Shown: piece after piece, positions 16,101 through 26,000 of the stretch | Position numbering within the stretch: the stretch's first letter is position 1 | How the letters are laid out: each line of letters begins with the position of its first letter | Assembly: GCF_010389155.1 (NCBI RefSeq) | Contig: NC_057765.1 | Location: 28,956,980 to 29,020,979, forward strand | Reading direction: 5' to 3' | Length of the DNA: 64,000 bases | Source of the DNA: Erigeron canadensis | Lineage: Eukaryota; Streptophyta; Magnoliopsida; Asterales; Asteraceae | Program-made: the position numbers and the translations under genes | The notes under the pieces: generated by a model | The model's input: only the letters and a program-made list of their open reading frames with translations | Told to the model about the DNA's origin: nothing | Databases searched by the model: none

Positions 16101-16849
16101 CTAGAACTTTGTTTGTAGTTGATCAACCACGGTTTTATCCACCTGGAATGCCTTGGATAGAATATCTGCTGGAATAGGAGAGTTTGACCCAAAAACAGCA
16201 TTGGCAATTGTTATGGCACCTGGATTTTGACTGCTCAATGCAGCAATTGCCACTGCATATCCGTTACCCACACTGCGTTGGAAATGAACAAGTCCCACTG
16301 GGAACACAAAAACATCACCCTTTTTTAGCACCTTCGTGATGAAACGATTGTCAGGGTTAGATGTCACAAATCCAACTTCTAGGCTCCCTTCAACAACGGT
16401 TAGGATCTCAGTGGCTCGTGGGTGAGTGTGAGGAGGATTAATTCCCCATGGTGCATAGTCAATCCGAACCATTGAGATGCCCAAAGTGTTTAGCCCAGGT
16501 AATTGAGTTGCAAAGACTGGAGTCACCCTTGATCCCACAGCATTTGACGTGTTACCCCTGAGGTGTAGCCCGCTAAAGAAGAAATCCTCTGCTTGAACTT
16601 GCATCGGGTTCTTGCATGCAACACCATTTACTTTCGCTACACATTAAACAAGATCTTTTAACACAACATAAAGTTCAAGCTAAAAAAAAAGTTCAACAAA
16701 CTCGTACCAATGAATAGTTTCATTAAAAAAATACCTGCGCTGTTGATATCGGCTACACAAAAATCTTGAAGGGGACTAGGTTCATAGGCTAAAGCAATGC
16801 AGCCAAGAGTGAGAGCTAAAAAGCTCCATAGGGTGAGTTTGTTCGACAT
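16101..16849 (-). CDS. Germin-like protein, subfamily 1 type (array copy C)
   Basis: Exons 16849-16735 and 16636-16101 (115 and 536 nt) encode 216 aa with signal peptide, Cys pair, NTS sequon and all four metal ligands. It is the most diverged of the three: NSAAKVNG at the exon junction, HLRGNTS where A and B have [22 protein letters not shown], and a C-terminus of [11 protein letters not shown] instead of [11 protein letters not shown]. The intact frame and conserved splice sites suggest function. A TATA box (CTATAAATATGG) lies about 80 bp upstream. Confidence 0.95.
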
Positions 16850-16925
16850 CTCTTGTAATTTTCTAAATCCGAATATAGATGAGAATCGAGGTGTATTTGT
16901 TGGTGAAACTAGTTGCTTTGTGGCA

Positions 16926-16937
16926 CCATATTTATAG
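16926..16937 (-). promoter_or_regulatory. TATA box of germin-like gene C
   Basis: The minus strand reads CTATAAATATGG at the same spacing as in copies A and B. Confidence 0.7.
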
Positions 16938-16984
16938 AACTAATTTGCATGGTTCTCGATTATGTGCCTTAATAATCTAACTTA

Positions 16985-17130
16985 AAATAATGACACTTCA
17001 TTGAATTGCCGTCCAATGAATTGAAAACAATACCAGGCTATCTATAATAGGATTTGTCTGACTAAGCTTATATTAATATGTATGTTGAATCTGCTATAGG
17101 AATTGGGCAGCCGGCTTTTGACCCCTGCTA
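16985..17130 (-). promoter_or_regulatory. Conserved upstream blocks of germin-like gene C
   Basis: Only the two core blocks survive here: CATTGAATTGCCGTCCAATG near 17000 and GGGCAGCCGGCTTTTGAC near 17106. The intervening and more distal sequence has diverged from A and B, which makes the two cores stand out. Confidence 0.5.
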
Positions 17131-17634
17131 TAGGGGGCTGATAATAGTACCAATATATTTACCAGATTTACCACAAATTTTATAATATTTCCAATATGCT
17201 CTTATCTCATCTTATGTACTTTACTTTTATCTATTTCTTTCTCATTTTTTAATTCATTCCTCCCCACCTGCATTTCCATTTCATTTACGTCTTTTTTTCT
17301 TCCAAATCATTTTTCACGCTCATTTCAACTTCTGATCATTACAATCAATACAAATAAATGAGTTATTCCAATACTTAAATTTTTTAATAAAAACATAAGC
17401 TTTATATCTATGAAGTAAATCAAAGAAAGTGCATACATTCAACCAAATCAATACATTAGCAGTCAAAGCTTTTACATAAAAGATGTTTCAAAAGCATACA
17501 ACAGGCCTGTATCTAAACTTGTATAGAATACGAGCATAAAACAAAAGATCAAAAACTGATCAGCGTACAAGTTTCCAAGAGTGCCTGTCGAACATACAAA
17601 AGATCATTGTCAAGAGTCAAGGTCGGCTATCTTA

Positions 17635-18537
17635 CTACTCTAACAACATATATTCACTTGATAAATCTGAGTATAAATTTAAATCAAGTGAATTGTTGTC
17701 ATGAAAGATATAACTATATTCATTAGTTGTTCCATTGGTTCTTTCAACACAAGTAGATATTGACGAGTTGTTTGTTTGTGATGATTCCACATGCTCAAAC
17801 CTTGATAAATCTCTTCTCGTCGAAGTTATTCCCCTTTTCTTTTTCGATTTTGGTGGTCTTCCTTTTGGTCGTTGAATTCTTGGCTCAAAAAGTGTATCGA
17901 ATTCGTCAATAAGTTTAGTAATCATCTTAGTAGCAAACTCTTTCTTGTTCTCAGGCCACATTTGGAACTTTAAATGCAACTCAATTAGCAACTGCTCAAA
18001 TATGCCATTGTCATCATTGTGTGAATCAGAATCTCTAGTTAGACTTAATGTATCAATCCTCCAATTTGGATGGATAAGCTCCAATGGAAGTGACCTTCCA
18101 TGCCACTCTTCTATTTTGTGGGAACATGGAAGACCCATGGTTTCCATAAAATGACCAGTGCAAAGAGCCATGTTGCCTGCAAAGACATAGATAATACAGT
18201 ATAATTTAAGAAAACTTTCAGAATGCATAACAAAGTAAAAATATAAGAATTGTGAGTATTACCTTGTTTAAACCTTTTATATTGCTCATAAATCTCTTTC
18301 AAGGCAAAATGAGATACACGATACAAAAGCTCCCTAAAAAGCGGTATATTACAATCATGAACGACATGAATTTTCTCACTTGAAAGTTTCACTTTGATCT
18401 CGTTGAATTCATGTTCGATTGCAAGAGACATTTTATCTTTTACTTCTTGAAAACCACCGGTAGAAACTTGCAAATATTGCTTTAGTGGTGCCAAGAATTT
18501 ACAATACAATTCTGATAAGGTAAGGACGAAATTGACT
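17635..18537 (-). pseudogene. FAR1-related / MULE-type protein fragment
   Basis: Two joined segments, 18537-18263 and 18176-17635, with a GT..AG intron between, read as the C-terminal part of a FAR1-related, MULE-derived protein. The first begins NFVLTLSELYCKF and runs through SHFALKEIYEQYKRFKQG; the second has NMALCTGHFMETMGLPCSHKI, which matches the spacing of a SWIM-type zinc finger, then a basic RPKGRPPKSKKKR tract. The N-terminal DNA-binding part and the transposase core are missing, and a TGA lies just upstream in frame. Such proteins are transposase-derived transcription factors or transposases; this copy is most likely dead. Target sites of a carrier element were not found. Confidence 0.65.
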
Positions 18538-19292
18538 GCTATCGACGTCCTTCATAGGTTGGCATTTACAAACTGACGAGGCCACATGGGACATTGTGCG
18601 AATGATTAGCATATACGTTGCTTTGGATTGAGCAGCGAGACTTTAACATCTGTTATTAGTTAAGGATGGCCTTGGTGGAGCTATGCTTTCATGGCGGTTC
18701 TAGACTTCTAGGACGCGTCGTCCTGACTTTTTTTTAAGGCGAACTTTATAAGTTGTTCTGCGGAGCAAACCAACAAGACCATTTGGATTTGGTTTATGGT
18801 TAACAAAATTTATATGCACATGTTAATTATATGCAACCGGAGACTGGATGAAACTTCATTTTGTTTATTTTTCTTTGTTGACATGGCTGCCACGTCATCT
18901 GAAAAGTCAAACTAAATGCCCTATCATCATCTTCCCCAATGACCATTTAGTCATACAAACGTACGTCATCAAGGTTCTTGTTCTCTTTTTTGAAATCCCT
19001 TTACTAATTGTCCTTTCTCTTTTCCATTTCGAGTGTTCATGCATTGGTCCATGTGATGGCCATTTTATGGATATATATAGCTCTATTGACCATTTATAAT
19101 TAAAGTTGTAAACAAATCGAATGAACATGTATGAACCGAATGAATATGAATGAAATATGTTTTGCTGATGTTAGTCCGTTTAACTTAATGAAAGGAAATT
19201 AAATGGATAAATGAAAATATATTTGTGAGTGAATATAATTTGAGTTAGTTGATCGAACAAATAAAATGTATCCTACTTTTATTGGTCAATAT
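18538..19292. other. Intergenic, no gene recognised
   Basis: No supported coding sequence. The ORFs at 18848-19128 overlap on both strands and lack family features. Confidence 0.5.
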
Positions 19293-19480
19293 GGGAAGCG
19301 AATATGGGTTGTCCCGCATCTAAACTTAGATGGTGAATCACTCACAATTTGTTTTTTTAATCCATAAATATCATGGGGGCCCCATCATTTGTAGAAAATA
19401 CAAATACTAATAAAATATTTGTGTGTGAGTGGTTTCACATCTAAGCTTAGATGGTGGACAACCCCATATTCACTTTTCCC
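19293..19480. mobile_element. Foldback MITE, 188 bp
   Basis: Inverted repeat arms of about 65 bp: GAATATGGGTTGTCC at the left pairs with GGACAACCCCATATTC at the right, and CATCTAAACTTAGATG with CATCTAAGCTTAGATG. It contains the palindrome GGGGGCCCC near its centre. The target duplication is ambiguous. Confidence 0.7.
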
Positions 19481-19544
19481 TTAATAAATAATGTGTTGAA
19501 TATGTGTCTTTCTAAGAGATGTGGATCATTTGCTCATAACAGGG

Positions 19545-19838
19545 GTATAGCTTACTTTGTCTTAACCGGGTTCGCGCTAGAGGGTCTCATCACCCTCAAT
19601 ACCTAGTATAAGGATAAACTCTCAACTAAACCGCCCAAAAGCACGACATTTAATTGGGATAAAACTATGCCCTCTCTACAGGACTCAAACCTGCTTCATT
19701 CCCTCTGCAGGACTTAAACTTGCTTCATTGGAGGATTTTATTTGTGAAATTCCTAAACATGTATTTCCTATGTCTCAAACTCGAGACCTTCAGCATGTAA
19801 AACTTGTGTTCAACCATTGAGCTATAATAGTTAGTAAT
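19545..19838 (-). mobile_element. Probable tRNA-derived SINE, minus strand
   Basis: On the minus strand the 5' part reads TAGCTCAATGGTTGAAC (like a pol III A box), followed about 35 nt later by GGTCTCGAGTTTGAGAC (like a B box). The rest has no tRNA fold. The target duplication was not found, so the 3' limit is approximate. Confidence 0.45.
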
Positions 19839-19892
19839 CATAAGTTGAGTTGTTTCATATTATATACATTATTATCGCGAATTGAATGATGA

Positions 19893-20028
19893 ACAAGGTA
19901 CACAATCCTTGTTGTTCACAAGTCGAGTTTAGCCACGATAATATGTTCGTCCTAAGCAACAGTTAAATGGATGTTATATATAAATCTTTGTGCATTGTTT
20001 TCTCACTTAAACAATTAATCATTGTTAT
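19893..20028 (+). repeat. Single copy of the inverted-repeat arm found at 30247-30385
   Basis: AAGGTACACAATCCTTGTTG through to AACAATTAATCATTGTTAT is about 90 percent identical by eye to 30249-30383. It lies just outside the gypsy element, and the other copies lie just beyond the element's far end. Confidence 0.75.
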
Positions 20029-20127
20029 CTAAGCAAGAGTTTATAAACATGTGCCAAGGATCCAAAGCTAATTTTACGTGGCTGAACGTACCCATGATGA
20101 TATGGTGGTGTAGGGGTGATCTAAAAG

Positions 20128-22197
20128 TGTAACATTCGTGATTTTTTACCTTGTTTAACTTGTAATTAAACGTTATTATGTGTAAACGATTTCGTGAATT
20201 AATATAAATTATTGAACATTTTGATGTGTTTCAACGTAACGTTGAGTTTAAATGTGTTTACGGGTTCGTTTTGGCATTTAAATGGATAACGTTTAGCTAT
20301 TTATCGAATTTAGCGGAGCGGGGCCTCAAAAATGAGACCCCTTGGTCGTCCCCCCTCACCACATCCCTCTCTTCTTCTTTCTTTTCTTATCCTTTCATTC
20401 TCTCTCACTCTCATTAACTCTCATTTCCTTCCTTTTACCAACCAAGAACACCACCATAAATTCTTCATTTAATCCTCCCAAGTCTTATATTGTTAGTGTT
20501 TAAATTACGAAATCTCATAATAATAACAACTATATCATCAAATAATCCAAGAAATTATCAAGTTTCAATAGTTCATCCACTTTTAGGGCTCCAAAAACGG
20601 ATTTGATGTTGTAGGTGCAATTGGTAAGTGTTTCTTAGTTTAAAATGTTCCTCTTACATTGTAGAATGCTCCCTTGCCATAAACTTAAACATTTGGTAGT
20701 CGATTTTGACGTAAAATGTGTGTTTTCGCTCAAAAACGTGTTTTGAATCAAACCTTGAGAAATTGGGAGTGGGTTTGTGAAAAGAATGGATTCTTATGCG
20801 TGATTATACTTGTATTAGGTTGTGTCAAAGTTTGGTAACTTGAATCGGCTCCTAGATGGTTCAATTGCAAGGAAAATGGCTTTCTAGTTCGTCCTAAATC
20901 TGCGGATGGTATGCAGGAATTTGCGGGTGATCCGCATCCGCCAATTCATCCGAGCATCCGCCATACCATCCTCCATTCGCTGTCCATTTGACTCCATTTT
21001 CGTACGGTTACCGGTCGACTTTCAATGATTCAAAACTTGTTTATTAGTCTTATATCATCATTCTAAGGTCAACAAAATTGGTTAAACACATTTTTAAACA
21101 CTTTGATTTTCAAGTCAAATTTTGGTGCTAAGTCATTGAACCGCTTTTGACTAAATCCCTTCCTTTATCAATAAATGTTCTTGAATCACTTCTAAGACAT
21201 CTCTGGGAGTTAATTTAAGTTACATGCCATCTATGAAACCCTAATTAGGGTTTAGCTTACCGCGTAATAATGTGTATATTATATATAATGGTAGGTTGTG
21301 GACACATGGCGGACATTGAACATCTATAAACTCACCTTAGCTCGATCTTAACTACTTTTGCCGACCAAGGTGAGTTTCGCAGCCCCTAGGTTTACGTTAT
21401 TTGGGGTGGAAAGTGTACTCGTTTGTTAAATGCTTGTTAGTTGATATGATTGATTATGATATTGAACGAGATGATGATTACTTACTTGTTTTGCTTGTTC
21501 ACGTGATTGCATGTGTTATGATTACGCATTGTTCATCATGTAAGTCGTGCCGGTTTATTACGCATTATTTATTATGTAAGTCGTGCCAGGAACGTATTTT
21601 TACGCATTGTTTATCATGTAAGTCGTGTCGGTTACTACGCATTATTCATTATGTAAGTCGTGTCAGGAAACATATTTTATGCATTGTTTATCATGTAAGT
21701 CCTGCCAGTTATCAATATTGTTAAACGTTGACTTGTGTTGATTTGTGTGGACATGATTAGGTATACTAATCCTCGTGTAACGTTAACGGTTGCTATCCCG
21801 GCACATTTGATCTCTTTATCTAAACCTATGAACTCACCAACTTTATGTTGACACGTTTTAGTACACTTTTCAGGTGATCAGGTAATTGGAAGACGTGTCG
21901 GTTGATGATTGATGGTTTGCATGCTAGGATTGGACTTGGACTTACTATGGATCTGTGATTCATTATCCCCGCTTATGGGTTATGCTTAGGATCATATGCC
22001 ATCTTTTGTACTCTCTTTTGTAAACGTTTGATGGTCGTGCTCCTTATGCATTTTTGAATGGTCATGGACTTGTATTTGATTAAATTGTATGGATTACCAA
22101 TCCTTTTAATGCATCTAGATTTGTCTCTACTTAATTTCCATGTCATGTTGTGCTTTTCTTGTGATATCCCATTATTCCGCCTTGTTGGGGTGTTACA
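20128..22197 (+). repeat. 5' LTR of gypsy element 1 (2070 bp)
   Basis: Begins TGTAACATTCGTG and ends GGGGTGTTACA. It carries an 11-bp inverted repeat AAACTCACCTT / AAGGTGAGTTT (21328-21376), a five-unit tandem repeat (21527-21712) and, at 20613-21003, a stretch missing from the 3' LTR. ORFs inside it are not genes. Confidence 0.95.
21527..21712 (+). repeat. Five-unit tandem repeat in the 5' LTR
   Basis: Units of about 33-43 bp share the core TGTAAGTCGTG preceded by CGCATT; they alternate between CCGG- and CCAGG-type ends. The same array is in the 3' LTR at about 28845-29030. Confidence 0.85.
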
Positions 22198-22200
22198 GAA

Positions 22201-22213
22201 TGGTATCAGAGCC
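22201..22213 (+). promoter_or_regulatory. Primer-binding site, initiator Met tRNA type
   Basis: TGGTATCAGAGCC starts three bases after the LTR end and is complementary to the 3' end of plant initiator methionine tRNA, the usual primer of plant gypsy elements. Confidence 0.95.
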
Positions 22214-22612
22214 AGGTTGTAGAGAATTAGGTGGATCGACCTAGCCTATAGCCATTGCACTCACATTTCATAATTAGCATGCATGATAGGAAATTTTGTG
22301 TGCAACGTGAATTGTATGGTGCATAAAAACTTGTTTGAATGGAGTTCGTAGGCTTCTTATGACTTGATTGTTATGTGATGACTTGATGGACGTATATGTT
22401 AGTGTCGGGATACACCGTGACTTATCGAACGTTAACGTATAATCTTATAGTTTACTGTTTAACCCTAGCAAAGTGAAATGAGGGTATTAACGGAGTATGA
22501 CATTCGGTAACCCTAGAGGCGCCTGATCAACAAATTTATGGTTATCCTATGTCATATAAAGTTAATGGTCTCGTGGAATGCGCATTGTGGATGAAGTATA
22601 GTAGGAATCCCG

Positions 22613-22706
22613 GTATGCTTAATGAGTATTGGGTAGGTGGAGGGTTAGCCGCTGGTACACCCTGTATACATACCCGACCAATACTTAGAGAGCATAACGG
22701 AACCGA
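22613..22706 (+). other. Leader stem-loop, copy 1 of a conserved module
   Basis: The apical part AGGGTTAGCCGCTGGTACAC then CCTGTATACA is enclosed by a stem built from TATGCT/AGCATA, AGTATTGG/CCAATACT and GGGTA/TACCC. Copies 2 (22715-22793) and 3 (49286-49376) share the apex but have different stems that still pair. Confidence 0.7.
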
Positions 22707-22714
22707 GTCTTGAC

Positions 22715-22793
22715 ATCCATTTAATATATTAACGGTGTGGAGGGTTAGCCGCTGGTACACGTTGTATACAAACACTTTTAATGTGTTGAATGT
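22715..22793 (+). other. Leader stem-loop, copy 2 of a conserved module
   Basis: The same apex (AGGGTTAGCCGCTGGTACAC then GTTGTATACA) is closed by CATTTAATATATTAACGGTG pairing with CACTTTTAATGTGTTGAATG. Of 20 positions, 18 pair when G-U pairs are allowed. Confidence 0.7.
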
Positions 22794-23050
22794 TGAAGTT
22801 AAGATTTGGACTATGCTTCACCCGCCTTGTCATGACCTGACCCATTTTATTTTATGTTGAATGATTCATGATTGTATGATTGATGAAGCCTTAGATTATT
22901 GCCATGATAAAATCCCCGTAGAGATATGCATGCTATACGGTTTAGGGAAACCCTAAATATGAGATACTTGTTTCGTGATGATATACTTTGGTTAACTCGT
23001 GTGGGGATTGTGAGAACTAACTTGCTAATCTAACACGTGTGCTCAGGACT

Positions 23051-26000
23051 ATGGTTAGACCGAAGAGAGTCGTGAGAAATCCTCGACGTCAAGATGAACA
23101 AGAGGCAAATGTAGGGGGATGTGGTGGTAGAGGGGGACGTGGTGGTAGAGGAGGTCGTGGTGGCCGAGGTGGCAGGGGTGGTGCAAACCCTCGGGTGTCA
23201 ACCGAGGTTATCACTCAAGCCCTAAATGATCTCATGCCGGATCTAGTGGCCCGAATTCAAACGGCCATGGAAGTTAGAGGTCCCCAAAGAGAACCGGAAA
23301 ATGAAGCGGTTCACAATGAAAATGAAAGTGAAAATGAAGGTGAAGACGAGAATGAAGATGCGAATGGGGAGAATAATGAAGGAGAAGGCTTTGCGCGACC
23401 AAGGGGTCACAATGTTTACCAACAGGGGTGTTTGTTTAAAGACTTTAAGCAATGTGGGGCTCCGGAGTTTCATGGAGATGGTGGTGCTATGGGTTGTCTA
23501 GAGTGGTTGGAAGCGATTGAAGCGATCATTGTCCGAAGTGGTTGTGCTTACCACCAACGAATTACCTATGCCACCGGTATGTTGAAGAGTGGCGCTCTTG
23601 AATGGTGGAACGAGGAGGTTGAAGAAGTGGGGATCGATGTGGCTACAAATCTTCAATGGGGAGAGTTTAAAAATATGATGATTGCCAAGTATTGCCCGGC
23701 CCATGAAATGAGAAGCTTGCAAGTGGAATTTTCCAAGCTTGCCATGAAGGGGGGAGACTATGAGGGTTACACCCGCCGTTTTGGTCAACTCTCTAGGCTC
23801 ATTCCTCATTATGTGAAGCCCCAAGAAGTAAAGATCGAGAAGTATGTTGCAGGATTGCCTCATGAAGTGAGAATGGTTGTTTGTCACCCCACCATGCCAT
23901 TGACATTCAAAGAAGCAACCACCCGCACCGCTAGTGTGACCTTAGAGCTCATTAGGGGTGGTAAGTTGAGCAAGGGTGATAACAAAAAGAAGGAGGTTGC
24001 CGAGTCAAGCGGCACTAAGAAAGATGATAGGCGTGACAATAAGCGCCCTAGTCGTGGTGGAAAGGTTTTTGCGGCGGTTGTACCGGTGGTAGGTCCTCCA
24101 AGGGGTGGCTATGCCGGGGCTAGTCCATTATGCCCTAGGTTTAACCGTCACCATTGGACTCATGTGGGATGCGATGCATGCTTTCTATGTAACCAACCGG
24201 GTCACACCATCAAGTCTTGTCCTAATAATCGCTGGAATGCTCCGTTGAATGTTGCTCCTCCTAACATGAGGCGTCCCTCGATGGCCCCGGGTACTTGCTA
24301 TGAATGTGGTAGCCAAGACCACTATCGTAACCGGTGCCCAAATCTCATTGGCCAACAAGTTCAAGTGACCGTGCATCCTAACCAACTCCAAATTGCCGGT
24401 CCTAATCAAAACCGTGGAAACCAAGGCCAACAAAAACAACAAGCTCAACAACGACAACTTGCCCCCCGTGGAAGAGCTTTTGCCATGAATGCGGCCGAGG
24501 CTCGTGTTGATCCAAACGTCGTGGCAGGTACTTTTCTTCTCAACAATCAATATGCCACCGTATTATTTGACTCGGGTGCCGATTTTAGTCTTATCTCCAA
24601 TGACTTCATTTCGTTGATTGATGCTAGCCTTAGTCCTTTGTCGTATTATTTTAAACTTGAGATGGTAAATGGCGGGTTAACAAAAATTGATCAAGTTGTT
24701 CGTGATTGTACCTTAGAGTTATGTGACCACCCATTCTTGATAGACTTGATTCCTTTCGATATCAGTAGCTTTGATGTGATCGTGGGAATGGATTGGATGT
24801 CGGCCATAAACGCGGTCATAGATTGTGGTAGTCGGGTGGTGAGAATTCCATTAGATGATGGGGTTGAGTTAGTAGTCCAAGGTGAGACAACTGAACCATG
24901 GGAAGGAAAAGTTTATAATGTTAATGTCACAAAAATCGAATTGAAAGTCGCGCCCGTGGTTAATAGATTCATGGATGTATTCCCGGATGACTTACCGGGT
25001 TTGCCTCCATCTCGTGAACTTGATTTCCGCATTGATCTTGTCCCAAATGCTTCTCCCGTGGCCAAGGCACCCTATCGCCTAGCCATCACCGAAATGCAAG
25101 AGTTGGCTACCCAACTCAAGGAACTCCAAGAAAAGGGATTTATCCGCCCTAGTCATTCACCGTGGGGTGCACCGGTCTTATTTGTCAAAAAGAAAGACGG
25201 TTCCTTCCGAATGTGCATCGATTACCGAGAATTAAACAAACTCACGGTGAAGAATCGTTATCCTCTTCCAAGGATTGATGATTTATTTGACCGACTCCAA
25301 GGTGCTCGTTTCTTTTCAAAAATTGATTTGCGGTCGGGTTATCACCAACTACGTGTTCATGAAGATGATATTCCCATGACGGCTTTTCTTACCCGTTATG
25401 GGCACTTTGAATTCACGGTTATGCCTTTTGGGTTGACAAATGCACCGGCGGTGTTCATGGACTTGATGAACCGGGTGTGTTCACCCTACTTGGATCAATT
25501 TGTCATTGTTTTCATTGATGATATACTTATCTACTCCAAGACGAAAGAAAAGCACGCCGGGCATTTGAAGCAAGTCTTGGAACTACTTCGGAAGGAGAAA
25601 TTGTATGCCAAGTTCTCCAAGTGTGAATTTTGGCTTGAAGAAGTCCACTTTCTTGGTCACGTGGTGAGCAAGGAAGGAATCCATGTGGACCCAAGTAAGG
25701 TTGAAGCGGTGAAGAATTGGAGACGACCCGAGACACCAACCGAGATTCGCTAATTCCTTGGTTTGGCGGGGTATTATAGGCGATTCATTGAAAATTTTTC
25801 TAAGATTGCTTAACCTTTAACCTTATTGACTCAATGTGAAAGAAGATTTGATTGGGGCGAAAAACAAGAGCAAGCATTCTAATTGTTGAAAGACAAGTTG
25901 TGCGATGCATCCATCTTAAGCTTGCCCGATGGAGCCGATGATTTTGTGGTTTATTGTGATGCATCCGGCCAAGGATTGGGTTGTGTCTTAATGCAACGGG

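Noticed and set aside
20226..20417. ORF in the 5' LTR of gypsy element 1 (and its twin at 27920 in the 3' LTR)
   Set aside because: Both are inside LTRs; the frames differ between the two LTRs.
21527..21712. CRISPR-like array
   Set aside because: Units are contiguous tandem repeats in a plant LTR, with no spacers and no cas genes.
21401..21724. ORF rich in Cys across the LTR tandem repeat (and 28669-29034)
   Set aside because: The Cys pattern comes from translating the 33-43 bp repeat; it is LTR sequence, not a metal-binding protein.
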